Assembly (NCBI GenBank): GCA_022818135.1
Contig: JAFMSR010000013.1
Span: forward strand, 23,520,207 to 23,584,206
Origin: Saxidomus purpurata
Taxonomy: Eukaryota; Mollusca; Bivalvia; Venerida; Veneridae
Direction: 5' to 3'
DNA length: 64,000 nt
Positions 34,258 to 46,790 of this stretch are shown piece by piece (position 1 is the stretch's first letter; each line of letters starts with the position of its first letter). The translations under genes were made by a program, and so were the position numbers. The notes beneath the pieces were generated by a model. The model was not told the DNA's origin. It searched no databases and saw nothing but the letters and a program-made list of their open reading frames with translations.

Positions 34258-34633
34258 ATTAAAGGGACATACCGTATTACTGAGCAACTAAATAACCACC
34301 AAAACATAATAGAATCTTAGGAAGTATTTTACCTTAACCTGAATCAGCTATGTATTTTCAGTCATTATCGATAAAATCAGCGGTTTAGAAGATACTGCAA
34401 TACTGTAAAGCATTCAATAATATATGTAGAGTTGTTGTTGTACAATTAATGGGTGGATGCGATTTATTACAGAAAACCTCTATATTGATTAATTGTGATA
34501 AAATGGGGCATTTTTCGCCATAGGATCTTCTTTGAAATTGTATCTAATATTCATCATTTTATGTTCATTGAACACATAATATTCATGTTTCGAGAATATA
34601 ATCTGCTAGATGTAGGGAGTGCCCCTTTAAAGA
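34258..34633. mobile_element. MITE-like element, full copy
   Basis: The ends are inverted: TTAAAGGGACATACC at the left and GGGAGTGCCCCTTTAAA at the right. The body, including 'agttgttgttgtacaatta' and 'gggtggatgcgatttatta', is repeated at 55372-55713, which shows it is dispersed. No coding capacity. Confidence 0.75.
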
Positions 34634-35670
34634 ATCATAAACTACACTCATTTTAAACCTGCACGGCAGATTCAAATGCTATCGGAAAATCTTGCATACT
34701 AGGTTTACACTTAAACTGATATCAATTAAAATAACCTCATTATAATTTCTATTCATTGACAAGTATAAAATTGAAAGGGTTGCTACCAATTCTGAAAGTT
34801 ATCCAGCAAGCATATCCCTCGTCTATCTGTTACTATTCCCGAAACATAGATAATGTGTTCAATGTACGTAAAATGATAAATACAATCTTTATTTATAACG
34901 ATTGTACACAATTAATCAATGTTGAGTCCCTCTGTAATAAATCGCTATCCGCCCATTACTTGTTCAACAACTATACATCGATTATTGAATGGGTTCCGGC
35001 AGCATACTTTGATTTAAAGACATGTTTGATTATCATAACTAGTTTTGCCGTAGAACAAAGTAGGTCTTTTAATGAAGTTGATCAGTCCAACATTAATTGA
35101 CTTAGAATTTGCTTCAAAGCTTAATACAAACACTTGTTATACGATGCACCGCCGTAATTATAAACGCAGCTGCACATTATGATGAAACCCATATTTTTAT
35201 AACGGTTGAACCCCGTTCCGATTACTTTGTCAAGGGTGCGTACAAGTAGATTGCACTCACAGTAAGGCGAGATACTGTTTGTCAAGTCTTCTCTGTTGAT
35301 GGTGTGTGAAACACGATGAATCGTAAATTTGCTTGAATTGCAAAACAATTAATACAAGTTTATATTGTTTTGTCTTTTCGTGGAATGGAAGCTGAAGGTA
35401 AATGCTCTACTCCGACTTGAATCCGCGCTTAACCATTCCTTTTTCGTTTCATTACGCTATTTGTATATGTAATGTATGTTTATGAATATTATGAATAGAA
35501 AATAAGAGTGTATAATTTTTCAATTTTGATAGTTGTGTAATACTTTAAATATATATAATTACATTGTTTCAGCCACACACTCCAAAACAGAAATGGAAAA
35601 AAGTAGAGCATTTGCCTTCTGTTTCAATTCAACGGATAGATATCTTTTTGATCGCTAATGAGGACAAGCA
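34634..35670. other. No gene seen
   Basis: The 114-codon plus-strand frame at 34756-35100 starts at TTG, has no recognisable features and is not called. Confidence 0.4.
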
Positions 35671-35675
35671 CACAT

Positions 35676-35880
35676 AACATAACATAACATAACATAACAT
35701 AACATAACATAACATAACATAACATAACATAACATAACATAACATAACATAGCATAGCACAGCACAGCACAGCACAGCACAGCACAGCACAGCACAGCAC
35801 AGCACAGCACAGCACAGCACAGCACAGCACGCACGCACAGCACAGCATCACATCACATCACATCACATCACATCACATCA
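35676..35880. repeat. Three adjoining pentanucleotide arrays
   Basis: AACAT x15 (35676-35750), then after one AGCAT hybrid unit AGCAC x15 (35756-35830), then after a short irregular stretch CATCA x7 (35846-35880). The units differ by only one or two bases and share their phase, which suggests successive unit conversion within a single microsatellite. Cysteine/leucine-rich minus-strand frames here are artefacts. Confidence 0.97.
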
Positions 35881-38499
35881 CATAAACTGTATTCGGCATT
35901 AAATATGAACATATTCATAGCCATATAAATGAATAAACAAACAAAAGGAAGAATAGTAAGAAACATTGTATTCTGTTAAAAATACATTTACATAGAATAA
36001 CATACATTTTTTTCAAACTATCATGTATATTGTTTTGTTCTGATATTACCACTACCATACTCTAAAAAATACTTCAATAAATTTATGAAACTTAACTTAA
36101 TTCCTATATCAAACATTAGATAATTCAAACTGTAACTTATGTCGTATAACGTCTTATGTATGAGTTCTTAATCTAAAGGCATGATATGTAAATTTTGCTA
36201 TATTGACATATATATAAATACAAATAGTATATACAAGAAAATCACTGTTTTGTCAGTTTATCTGCGTCGGATGCCACGTTTTAAGGTTTGTGGTGTAATA
36301 AATCTACTTTGTCATAAGTATTAAGTGTTTGTATTATTTGTTTGTTTGCTTGTTAATATGCCTGCTTTTCTATAACGTACTATTTGTATTTGTGGCGGTA
36401 AATAAAGATATCTAACTTAACAGAATTAATGTAATGTACTGTTGTGAGCATGTTGTTTACGAAATGTTCATTGCGTTTAAGGCATGTGACAATAATGTAG
36501 TATGCCACTTCCGAATGATAATATAACTTGATTCATGTCCATAGCAACTCTATTTGTATTAAAAGTCTATGTCCCTGGAAATTGTCAATGGTATATCTGA
36601 ATCCCCTTGTCTCTAGTATAATTCATTAACAAACATATGCTAGCATTTTCCTCTGGTTCATGTCATTCTCTAATTGAAAGTGTTGTATGTTGTTGTTTTT
36701 CTTTCTGGGGGACATCACTTGTCGATTTATGATCATGATCGTATCTAGATTATATGATATTCTACAGCTTGTTACCATCAACTTCGTCGGGATGTATTCT
36801 GTATCATATTCCAAGGTGCCGGAAGATGTCAAATACGTTTTAGTTAGCCGGGAAAGTTTCTAAAATTAAACGTTCAATATTGATTAAATATAGATTTTCC
36901 AGTAATGACTAAAATAGAATCCTTCATATGTTGCTTAATCACGGGGTAGGAAAGGTCAAACATTAATGTCGCATCATACTGTACATGAAAGAGTGATGCT
37001 ATGACACATTTGTATTTCTCTAGTAATGGCACCTTTGTAAATACTAAGTTGCAAGTATGACAAAAACATGATACTCGTACTGCATTCGAAATGAGAACAT
37101 TAATATCAATTTCAAGAGAAGAAAATGGCAGCGAAATTCTATCATAAAATTTTGAGATAAACAAACATCATAAATCGTACAATTTATTTATTTTAATTAC
37201 ACGACTTTAATTGTTCCATTCTTATAATTTGCTTTGAAATACTTCTAAACAATAAAATTATCATTATCATTTTTTAACTTTTTAACAGTATTTAACTTAT
37301 TTGTTTAACTCATTGTATTTAGTTTTATTGTGTAACTGATACATGTGGCGATATCGTAACATACTTGTTTTTAGTCTCATTTTCTCATTTCCCGTAAAGT
37401 ATTGCATAGAAGACATTTATGCACAACAACTGAAAACGAAACCGGTATTTTGTTAGAATTACATACAAATGTATATCTATTTATAGTATAACAATATTTT
37501 AACACCAAAAGAATGACATTTTCAATGCATAAAATGTTGTGATTAGTATTTTCAGTAACCAGCAAAACATATCAGCAAGTGCTGGATAATGTCCAGAATC
37601 CAGCTTAAAGAACGATACTGGGGCAATATGCGGAAGTTACCGCTATTTTCACCATTCTGTTACAGAAGGGATTTAAAGGCAATCATGCAACCTGTTCTTG
37701 CAAGACCATCCCATGAGGAAAACGCTTGGGGCCGAAACAGATAATCGCCTTAAAAGAGGGGGGAAAGGGGGGGGGTCAATAAATCCAAGAATAGTTAGTC
37801 AGAGACAGCTTATGAGCAGGCAAGCATCGTACAAACTTCAGTTGATACCCGACCACTACGCTGTTTATGGCAAAACAAGGAGCTATTAGGGCCACCAGCT
37901 ACTCAATATAACCATTATGAAGAAAATTTCACGGTGATTACATTGATGTAGAGACGTTGTCTCACTCTGCGCTCTAAAGTCAATTAATCTTCAAGGAGGA
38001 AAATATAGAATCTAACCTCCCGGACAGCTGTGTCGGCATCATGTATCATAAACTTTTTATGAAACTAAATCAGACTGATTATCTTGATGACTCATTGATT
38101 GTTATGAGAATTGGATTGCATAAAGTGTTAAAAAGGGGGTTAGGTCTGATAAAACCTTTAATACTTTTAGTGTTGAAATTTATTTGATAACATAACATTG
38201 CAATTGATAATTTGAATCTCTCAAAGGATATTCTTATAATATAATTACTCTGTAATGATCTGATCTGTAATCGAAACAATGAAACTCAGTGTTATAAAGT
38301 TCCACAACGATATTTAGTGGTAGATTTAGCCGACGAGGTCGACATTTGCTTTCCTTTTAATAAGTAAACAATGGTTATACAGAGTGGCAGCAAACATAAA
38401 CATGAAATTAGCTAGAATTTTGGTATTATAAACGTTTATGTATGTGGTGTATATTTCAGAATGGGTATCACGTTTTAATCTTTTCTTATGTAGTATATT
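35881..38499. other. No gene seen
   Basis: 2.6 kb of AT-rich sequence with no intact gene. A GC-richer patch with a G-run lies at 37758-37776. The 96-codon minus frame at 36874-37164 begins with TTG and is not supported. Confidence 0.4.
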
Positions 38500-41400
38500 A
38501 TACTTTAGACTGACAAATTAAGGATAGTGGTATTTCTATCATCATTTGAATAAATATTACGCTCCTTATTAATACCCCACCCACTTTACTAAAATTCATT
38601 TTTTTTTAATTTTTGATTAATGAATATTTCATGATAAAGGAATAACAAGCTTTTTCAGATATTTTGTCTACAGTTTGATTTAAACCTCTGTTTTAGAATG
38701 CAAAAATAAAAAATGGGGGTCAATGTGCATATAAGAAAGAAATTAAATAAAAACTGACAAAAATATGTGTTTTTTTTTATTTCGACGAGCTTTGAGATAT
38801 GACGGCATAGGTCTGTAATAAAGAACTGTAAAAGGGACTAGATATTTATGATTTGTTATATCCTAACAATTCTTCTTGTAATACAGTTTGAACTCCCTTA
38901 AGGCAGAAAAATGATTCTCATGAATTTTGCGAAAAATTCCTTACGCCGTAGGTATAAGTGTCGCGCTTAATCTCTGTCCTGCTTAGTTTCGTAGTTAAAA
39001 TATGTTTTCATTTTAAATAAACATCAAGTATTTTTTTTTTAAAAAGAGTATCAACAGAAAAAGATATGATTAAATATTCTTGAGTGCAGCATATGATAAG
39101 ACAGCATGGAAGAGCAGGTTGATCAGGAAGCTACACTTTACTTGTAAGGGCAGAATCATTTTTCAGTCAGCAGGGTAAAAAAATTAATTAGATATGTGAG
39201 ATATCAATTGATGCCTGAATTTAAACGTTAAGGATAATGGCGTTGAATGATGAGATTAATTGCAAATGGAAACATACATTTGTTGATATTAGCCAACTAT
39301 TTCGGCAGATACTGTGTAAAATATACCAATTTAATTAGAATTACATTTTTCAGTCGATGTTATCATCTCTGTCGATTTGAGTGACAATATGAATATTTCC
39401 AAGTGCTCGTAAAGTTCAATGCAATTATTATATAACTAAATCACCTGAACTGTTAACTGAAAATAATTTCTTTCTATTCAATATTATCTTTCGTCAAGAA
39501 AATATGCACCGTGTGTTATTAACTGTTATTTAATGGTTTGCTTAAAGGCACTGGTAACAGGTTTAGCAGTGTATTTAACGTTTGCGAAAGAATGTGCAGT
39601 GATTAAAAACAAATCTACTCCAGTAGATGACATAACATAAGAAAGGTTAACATTTGTTAAAGAATATGCATTGTTTTTAAGCAAATATATTCCAACAGGC
39701 GACATTACATAAGAAACATGCATTGATTAAAAACAAAACTCCTCCTGGTCCGGCCAGTAGGTGACGTTACATACATGTATTAACAAAGATTAACTTTTTG
39801 TCTTAATTCTTTGCGTTCATTAATGTTAGTACTTAAACAGTAACTTAACAAATATGTATGTTCGTCTTACAATGTATGTGTACGTCCGACTTATATGTAC
39901 CTTCGACTTATGTGTGGTCATAAGTTTCAGTAAGCTACATACTGTTTCATTTGGGTTACAATATTGTGAGAGAAACCTGTCATATTTGAATGAGCTTATT
40001 CCTATAAAAATCACGACAAGTCTTATCTTATATTAAAAATTGACTTGGTGCTGCCTGTAAATCAAATTGTGTGACCAGGAAAGTTGGTTTGTTTGTAAGA
40101 TGTGCCTATGTTCCACCACCCTTATTTTTAGCTAGTTATATATTTTAGCATATCTAAGTTGGAATAGTTAAGTTGAGTAGGATTAGCCAACTGACTGGTT
40201 TGAATGTTAAGACTTTGCATTTGACTCTGAAAGAAGCGGTCCACTCGTTAATTAAAATATACACAGCTCATAGAACTGAGCAGTTGAAATTGTAACATCG
40301 GATGTAGCCATGAAATATGTCGTGAATTACACAAAAATGAAAGGTAAATATAGAACATGCTTATAGAAACTGGGGAGTTAATACATTTGATAATTTGACA
40401 TTAGACTAGCAGAAGCAACTTTAGATTAAATGACCAGCGACACGGGAAACGTGCCTTTGGCCAAGTACATAGAAACTAGCTTTCTTGCATAAGTTGAACA
40501 AACAATATTTAGAAATCAAAACTTGAGTTGCCTACGTCCAAATTACAACATTCTGGTCAAGTTAACCTAAGGCGTTATTGTGCACTCTAAACATGACGTC
40601 ACATACCACACTTAGACGTCGAAACTCACTTCAATTTATACGGGCAGTAAATTATTGCGATAATCATTTTCTAACAGCATCAATTAATTATCTTTGTTTG
40701 CACAATTGTATACTCTTCCTGTAAATATCATGATCTGGTGCAATATTGCATGCCTTACCATGATATGCTTTTTCATAGGGTATCGCCAAAATTAGGAAAA
40801 TGATCACTTCGAATCACTGTTGCCATAGTAATAATCTTGAATGATTTTGAATAGTATGTTTATGTGAACGACAATATAGTGGCTAACTGTTTTTAACATT
40901 GGTTTTGCATTTCAAAAGGGTAATAAAATTGTAAATTTTATGTTAGTAATCAATCATTGCAGAATAATGTAATAAATGTTCGAAGGCCCATTTTCGCGCG
41001 ACGCCGGTCAAATACAATTTGATCACATATCACAAACGAGACACATTTTGTATTCAAGATGCTCACCTCATATAGATAAGTATTGCTTTATACTTAAAAC
41101 AAGGGTAAGAGTAATTCCTAATAAATTCAAATAACAACTGCAATTTGCATCAGTGAAACCCGACTGTTTAAAATGATTATGTATCGAATATTAGCTTGGT
41201 AATAAAACAAAACAGAGAGCTGCAACATCATTTTAGACGCAATTTATCAGATAATATTGCATGGTTATAGCCTTCTGCTGAAATTGCATGTATATGATAA
41301 CGTGTGGTTATGTTTCAACAGTGATATGATATTGTAATCAAACATGAAGTAATAAAACAGGAGCACAAAGTCATCAACCACTAGCGTGACTCATATATAT

Positions 41401-41600
41401 AAGATATGTATTGTACAGATGTTGTAAGCTGAGACAATTTTAGCGTGGATATGCAGTAACCATAAAGATAATTATGTTATAATAACAATATACGACGTAT
41501 TGCACACTTTAATAGTCTCTGTTGTTTCAGTCATGACAAGAAAAATCAGTGTCTGCTTTAAACAAGGCAAAGCAAAGCTCGTTCATGTCTCTTTAACACA
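38500..41600. repeat. Fourth, partial copy of the segmental cluster
   Basis: 38500-39790 resembles 23760-25200 in order: 'ttagactgacaaat', 'gatgagattaattgcaaat', 'ttgtttaatggtgtgcttaa'-like words, then 'aaagaatgtgcattgattaa'. Further on, 41340-41400 resembles 10557-10620 ('gtaataaaacaggagc…gtgactc…atataagat'). Strongly diverged. Confidence 0.45.
39565..39778. repeat. Three tandem diverged units of ~75 bp
   Basis: Blocks running from 'gaaagaatgtgcagtgatta' to 'gatgacataacataagaaa' repeat at about 39585, 39655 and 39715. The corresponding sequence near 25060 is present once, so the triplication is specific to this copy. Confidence 0.6.
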
Positions 41601-43379
41601 AAATCTGTTATGATTTTACATATAGGAAAACTCATACAACACAATTGTTTTACAGTGCTTACATTTATAATAAAAAATATTTTCAAATTTGCTCGAAATT
41701 TAAAGTAGAAATCAACCGGTTTGGTTATAACGAATCAAAACTATTTTATGCTTTTGGTACCATCTTACTGTATACCATAAGAACCCTTTTACCTTTTCAC
41801 TTTAGTCACAAAAGCATATGCCCGTTTTTATATCATAATGTGATACTTTATATCTGAAACTTGCGCCAGTATGACATCACCCTATCGCATGTGGGAATTT
41901 TATTTACATTCTGACAAAAAATACAGTATAATTTGATAACCACAAGGCACCATAATATTTATCAGAAAATTCATAAATCCTTTTATGTTATGCCCAATCA
42001 TTGAATTTAAGATCATTTTATACAAATCTTTAATGCTTCCAATCATTTTGGACAAATAAAACGCCACGGTCATCTTTAAGGTCCGCAAGTACCTGCAGAC
42101 ATTTACTGGTTCCAAGTCCCACCAACATAGTTTTGTCTTATATAAAATGGAGAGCATTTGCTATTGTATGCATCTAAATATTTTTGAATTATAAAATGAC
42201 CGATTCTTTGGTTTAAACAGTGTATCAACACGATCCAAAATATACAAACATACTAATGACCAGGTCGAATGTTGGGAGGACAAAGAACAAGGTGTCTACT
42301 TAACGTACGTGACTGTGTTCATTTGCTTGATACATCCTGTACTATTTTTATATTGGTTTATTAATATACCCTACCCATTTCAAAAAGATTTGAAGAAAGT
42401 TGGTCTTATCACAAAACGCGGAATAAAATGCAAAATGGAAGTAAAGATTACATTGAAGTATGCAAAGAAATAAAACATACTATTTTAATAGGCAAACTTG
42501 GTAAAAACCAGAAAAGTTATTTCCTTATTGACGTTTTAAGAAAAATCAATAAAAGTATTCAAGTTTCTAACATTTACACCATAAATTGCAAAGAACCGAA
42601 TGCTGCTATAGTGCATTTTAGACTGACTGACGTGACATACAACTTTACTACCCGCTTTTCGAAACAACCAATCTCTACTTTTAAAACCGAATAGCGTTGT
42701 TTCCGAACGGCTTGAATATAGCTTTACCACACGAGTATGCTTACTTTCAGCTAAAATGTTGCAAAATTAATTTTGTGTCAAAAATAAATAATTATAGAAT
42801 GCAACAATTGTCTGTGACATGAAAGCATTATAAAAGTACTTTCCCTATACGGATGCATACTGTTTTGATTACGTGTTCAGCTTTTGCATGCTGACGAATA
42901 TAGTTTCTTTTGATCATTTGGATCTTTTCCCGCTCAAAAAAGCAAAACTTACATGTACAATCAAGTTCTTTCTTTCGCGTGTACATTGTAAATTAAGTAC
43001 ATTCATCAGAGTTATGCTACCATATAAACCTCAGTGATATGAAGTGTTTATTGTTTATTGCAAAAATATTATTAATGACGATTATCAAAGTACATATATA
43101 TAAATAAAAACTGAGATTTTGTACGTGGATGAATACACTGTGTTTTGATCACGTGTTTCGGTATCTTGATTGCAACGAGCAGTAGGCGATCTACCTTTTT
43201 CATAACATATTCTCAAAAAAACGTAAGTACATTGTATATATATTAAAAGTGTGCAGCATTGTTAGTTACCCTGTAATAAATTATGAACTATTGTAATATT
43301 GTATTAAACCCTGATTTGTGGAAGTACTGTATATTTTTGTCGTGAACACTTACGTTTTGGTGACCCAATTATGTGTCAA
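41601..43379. other. No gene seen
   Basis: AT-rich sequence. An 88-codon plus-strand frame with a true ATG (42428-42694) has no recognisable domain, and the opposite strand is open as well. Not called. Confidence 0.4.
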
Positions 43380-43578
43380 AATTTACAGAAATGTGCATAC
43401 AACGTAGCCGATACACTACAGACCACCCTGTGTATAAAAACAAAAATAATATCAAACAGGGAATGCCACGTACCAAAAACGGAGCCTCCCCAAAACGAGC
43501 CCCACAGCACCCAGAACACACACACACACACACACAATCATGTACACACACAAACATACACTACCAACACACACTAGC
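43380..43578 (+). repeat. Microsatellite-linked dispersed repeat, copy 2, with (AC)n
   Basis: Same family and orientation as 33428-33640, including the internal (AC)n, here shorter and interrupted, and the terminal 'acactaccaacacac'. Confidence 0.8.
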
Positions 43579-43685
43579 ATATAAGTTGAATTGGATGGAG
43601 TAGTAATTTCTTATAGGAATCGTTGTTAAACTAATTAAGTGACGTCTTGAACAAATTCTGAGATGGTTTTTTATCCGAAGCCAGA

Positions 43686-43781
43686 CATTTCGGCCCAAAA
43701 TACGATTCGGCCTCAAGAAAATTAAGATGACGTTTCGGCTTCATTTTATGTCTATTTCGGCCCAAGAATATGATATTCGGG
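43686..43781 (+). repeat. Cluster of five TTCGG motifs
   Basis: ATTTCGGCCC at 43686 and 43755, with GATTCGGCCT, GTTTCGGCT and ATATTCGG variants between and after, spaced roughly 18-28 bases apart. Possibly a decayed short tandem repeat. Confidence 0.45.
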
Positions 43782-45315
43782 TATGCTTTTGTGTATTACG
43801 TTGTTTATATCTAAAAATGTTGTGTATAATGATAATATAAATGAGATTACAGAATGTAAAAGATATATTGTGCCGCCGACAATGTAAATTCTAAAGTTAA
43901 AAAAGAACTAATTTAAAGTAAAAAACAAATGTATAATAAAGTACCGTTTTTTTCTCGGAAGCGGCCTCTAGAGTGACTTGGTAAGCTTCAGGCTTTCCTC
44001 ACAATCGACCTAAAATAATAAGTATAAACTAACAGGTTTTTTTAACCTTGATCAAAACAGGTTCCACCCAGGTCAAATATGAAAGATATGAGATATATTC
44101 AATATTACATTGAATTTCAGGCATACAAAATAGTCATTTGGTCATTTCAAGACAGGTCTGCAACAGTCACTATGATTATTATTGATGTGGACACGGTCAA
44201 AACATTTTTGCAATATGGACATTGCATTGCCGTGACGTCAGATTTTATATAGGAGTCAAATCAACAGTTATGTCTGACGTTTCGTCGTCGCGTATCAAAG
44301 AAGAGCAAGATGTAGTATAAATTCAACTAAGCACTTCTAGTATGTTTTTTGAGACTTGTTACGTGATAACTTCTTATTCTGTCTTATGCAACGGTAGAGT
44401 GTACGCTGGAGTAAATTGGAAAAGCAAGAAACAGCTCTGCTTAATTTTTCCAAGCTTGAATAATATTAAAGCACTCCACTTTACTGCAGAAAATAGATAT
44501 ACTATCTTTAGACATATTGGAATAGTTATTAAACATTTTTTTCCATACCTCGATGATGGTCTTACACGATCAAAAGCGTATGTGGAATCGTGTATATGTC
44601 TGCAGAAACACATAGAAAACAAACAATGTCATATAGACATATTTCTTTCTGCGGTTTACATTAACTTTCTGTTTTTTGACATATCGAGATAGTTAATTGT
44701 TTCAAAAGGCAACACATGTGACTAAATGAAAATAAAGTGTCCAATGAACGCTTTTATTAGATATGACCAGATGTGAACGTCTCGGAAATACTTTGGTGAC
44801 ACAGCTGTGTGAAAATTTTGCAGCGATAAATGGTATCTTGGAAATTTGCCTCAATAGCGGATGTCATTTTCGATATAAACCTTTTTATTTCTTTCAACTC
44901 ATGAGAAATATCAAAGTGTTCTTTTCAACACAAGCCAGTTTTAGCTTACCAAAGTCCAAATTGCGAATGTAAAGATATCTTTCTTTCCAAGTCCGTAGCA
45001 GCTCCTATCATATTGACACAATTATCTGTACTTGCAAAGAAGCATTTGGCACGTTGTATGCATTCAGTTCAAAACATTATCTCTTTCTAACTCAGTCATG
45101 ACCAGTTGAACAATTGACATATGTATATATTGTTTTACTTGTGTAAACACTAAACTTAGTGTTCAAGATAAAGGTTGTAAATAAATATATAATTAGAAAT
45201 TATATGTCCTTTATTCAATACTCCATGTGCATTATGCGTACACAATTAATTAATTAATTATTAATTCCTTGTAAACAAGTTAACTGCGTCGTATAAATAG
45301 TTTGTACTTTGCGGA
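43782..45315. other. No gene seen
   Basis: A 116-codon plus-strand frame with a true ATG (44342-44692) is the longest outside the Polinton apart from a frame in the first segmental copy. It has no recognisable domain and an open opposite strand, so it is left uncalled. Confidence 0.35.
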
Positions 45316-45835
45316 GAACACATTCTATTGTGTTATGTGCAAACTCAAAATTGTGATGTAAATACCACATTTTGTTCTGTGCATTGACAACTGTATGATG
45401 TACACATTTCAAGTGGTTACATGTCTTCTATAGATTGGTGCGTATATTTGTCATTATATCCTGTGCGAACTTCAAGCTATTAAGTAGACTAACAATTTGT
45501 TATGTGCGGTTTATTTATTTGTGGTGTACAATTTTAAATGGTTATTTGCAGTGTGTATTTTTCGAGACAGCATGTGCAAACTAATTGTTACGTAGATAGT
45601 AAAATTTGTTCTTTACTTTTACCAGTTCATAGTATACAGTTTTCAAGTGGATATCTACTTCTCTTTTCATTATCATATGCGAATTTCAATGTGTTACGTC
45701 TTTTAACAACATTTTTTTATGCATTATTCGCAAGTGGCTTTGTGCATTTAACACATAGATGTGTTCAATTTTAGTATGTCCAGTACAAACTGCACTCTGT
45801 TCTGTGCTTTTACCAGTTAACCCTAAATCAAACAG
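45316..45835 (+). repeat. ~110-bp satellite, five diverged monomers
   Basis: The word 'tgtgcaaact' or close variants recurs at about 45342, 45460, 45572, 45677 and 45786. Each is followed by 'ttgttacgtagat'-, 'tttaccagtt'- and 'gtacaattttcaagtggtta'-like blocks. Monomers are old and uneven in length. Confidence 0.65.
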
Positions 45836-45934
45836 CTCAGGCTAAAGGATGACCAGTGTATCGCTTCTATTTATTCCGTCAAAATAATCGGCCTAACAAT
45901 TGTTTTATCAACATAACGAACATTTGTTTTACCT

Positions 45935-46060
45935 ATGTAATAACTTGATTTTCGCACAGTTAATAATGAACAATGTTCGCAACCACTTGAAAAATGTATA
46001 CAACAAACTGATTACAGCACAGAACAAATTGTGGTTAGAGATTCGAACGGGACATAATGA
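45935..46060 (-). repeat. ~110-bp satellite, one inverted monomer
   Basis: The reverse complement carries the same blocks in the same order ('aatttgttctgtgctgtaat', 'gtatacatttttcaagtggt'). Confidence 0.6.
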
Positions 46061-46109
46061 ACAGGCACATAAACACGTGAACTAGATAGGAGTTCAGTAG
46101 AACACTTGT

Positions 46110-46520
46110 GTCGCCCTCTTACAAATGGTCAGAATAACCAATACTTTTTTATGACAAAGTCCAAGTATAAAAAGGGGCATAAGTATGTCAAATATGACAT
46201 TGACCTGCAGCATAACAGCCCTTTTGTCATAAGCAATACAATTTGAAAGTTTGATGGAGAAATCTTAAAAAATGGCAAAGTTTGAAGTACAAAGAGGGGG
46301 CATAGATGGCATATATCTGTCAAATATGACCTTGACCTAGAAGATTTGGCTGTACATGTAACACAACCCTTTTGCCATATGCATTACAAATTTAAAGTTG
46401 GATAAAGAAATCTTAAGAAATGACAAAGTTTTAGTCACTTTTAAGTTTTTGTGACGGACGGAAGGACCGACAAACAAAGCGACCCCTATGTATCACTCTT
46501 TCTCCGAAAGGGCGGCACAA
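46110..46520 (+). repeat. Dispersed bivalve-type repeat with two internal units
   Basis: Two units share 'aaagtttga(t/a)g', 'gggggcataga' or 'ggggcataag', and 'tgtcaaatatgaccttgacct'-like words (about 46150-46260 and 46260-46400). The element ends in 'gacggacggaaggaccgac' and 'aaagcgacccctatgta'. I associate this end with bivalve repeats. Confidence 0.65.
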
Positions 46521-46534
46521 AAATGCACGTCACA

Positions 46535-46790
46535 CACTAATTAAAAACACAGAGCTTATAATTTTTAACTACGTAACAAATTCAAGATCACAGGGGATAT
46601 AGTGAAACATGCACAACATGATCTAATAAATTCACATAAGTAGTTGATGGCTGTACACCACAGACTGGTAAATGCGAAGCACAAATGGTTGTATCTACAT
46701 AACAACTTGGAGTTTGTACGTAACAAATTAGCTTGTGAACGCAAAAAAATAAAACAATATCAAGCAAGATGAAGCCGATGCGTTCCACAA
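46535..46790 (-). repeat. ~110-bp satellite, two inverted monomers
   Basis: The reverse complement reads 'aatttgttacgtacaaact … gttatgtagatacaacc … catttaccagtctgtgg', matching the forward monomers at 45316-45835. Confidence 0.65.

Noticed and set aside
34756..35100. 114-codon plus-strand frame
   Set aside because: It begins at TTG, has no domain, signal peptide or splice context, and lies in AT-rich DNA where such frames are expected occasionally.
35624..35851. Cys/Leu-rich minus-strand frames
   Set aside because: All three frames of the pentanucleotide arrays are open because the repeat lacks stops; not coding.
44342..44692. 116-codon plus-strand frame with an ATG start
   Set aside because: No motif is recognised, the opposite strand is also open (82 codons), and no splice signals define an exon. 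A conservation search would decide.
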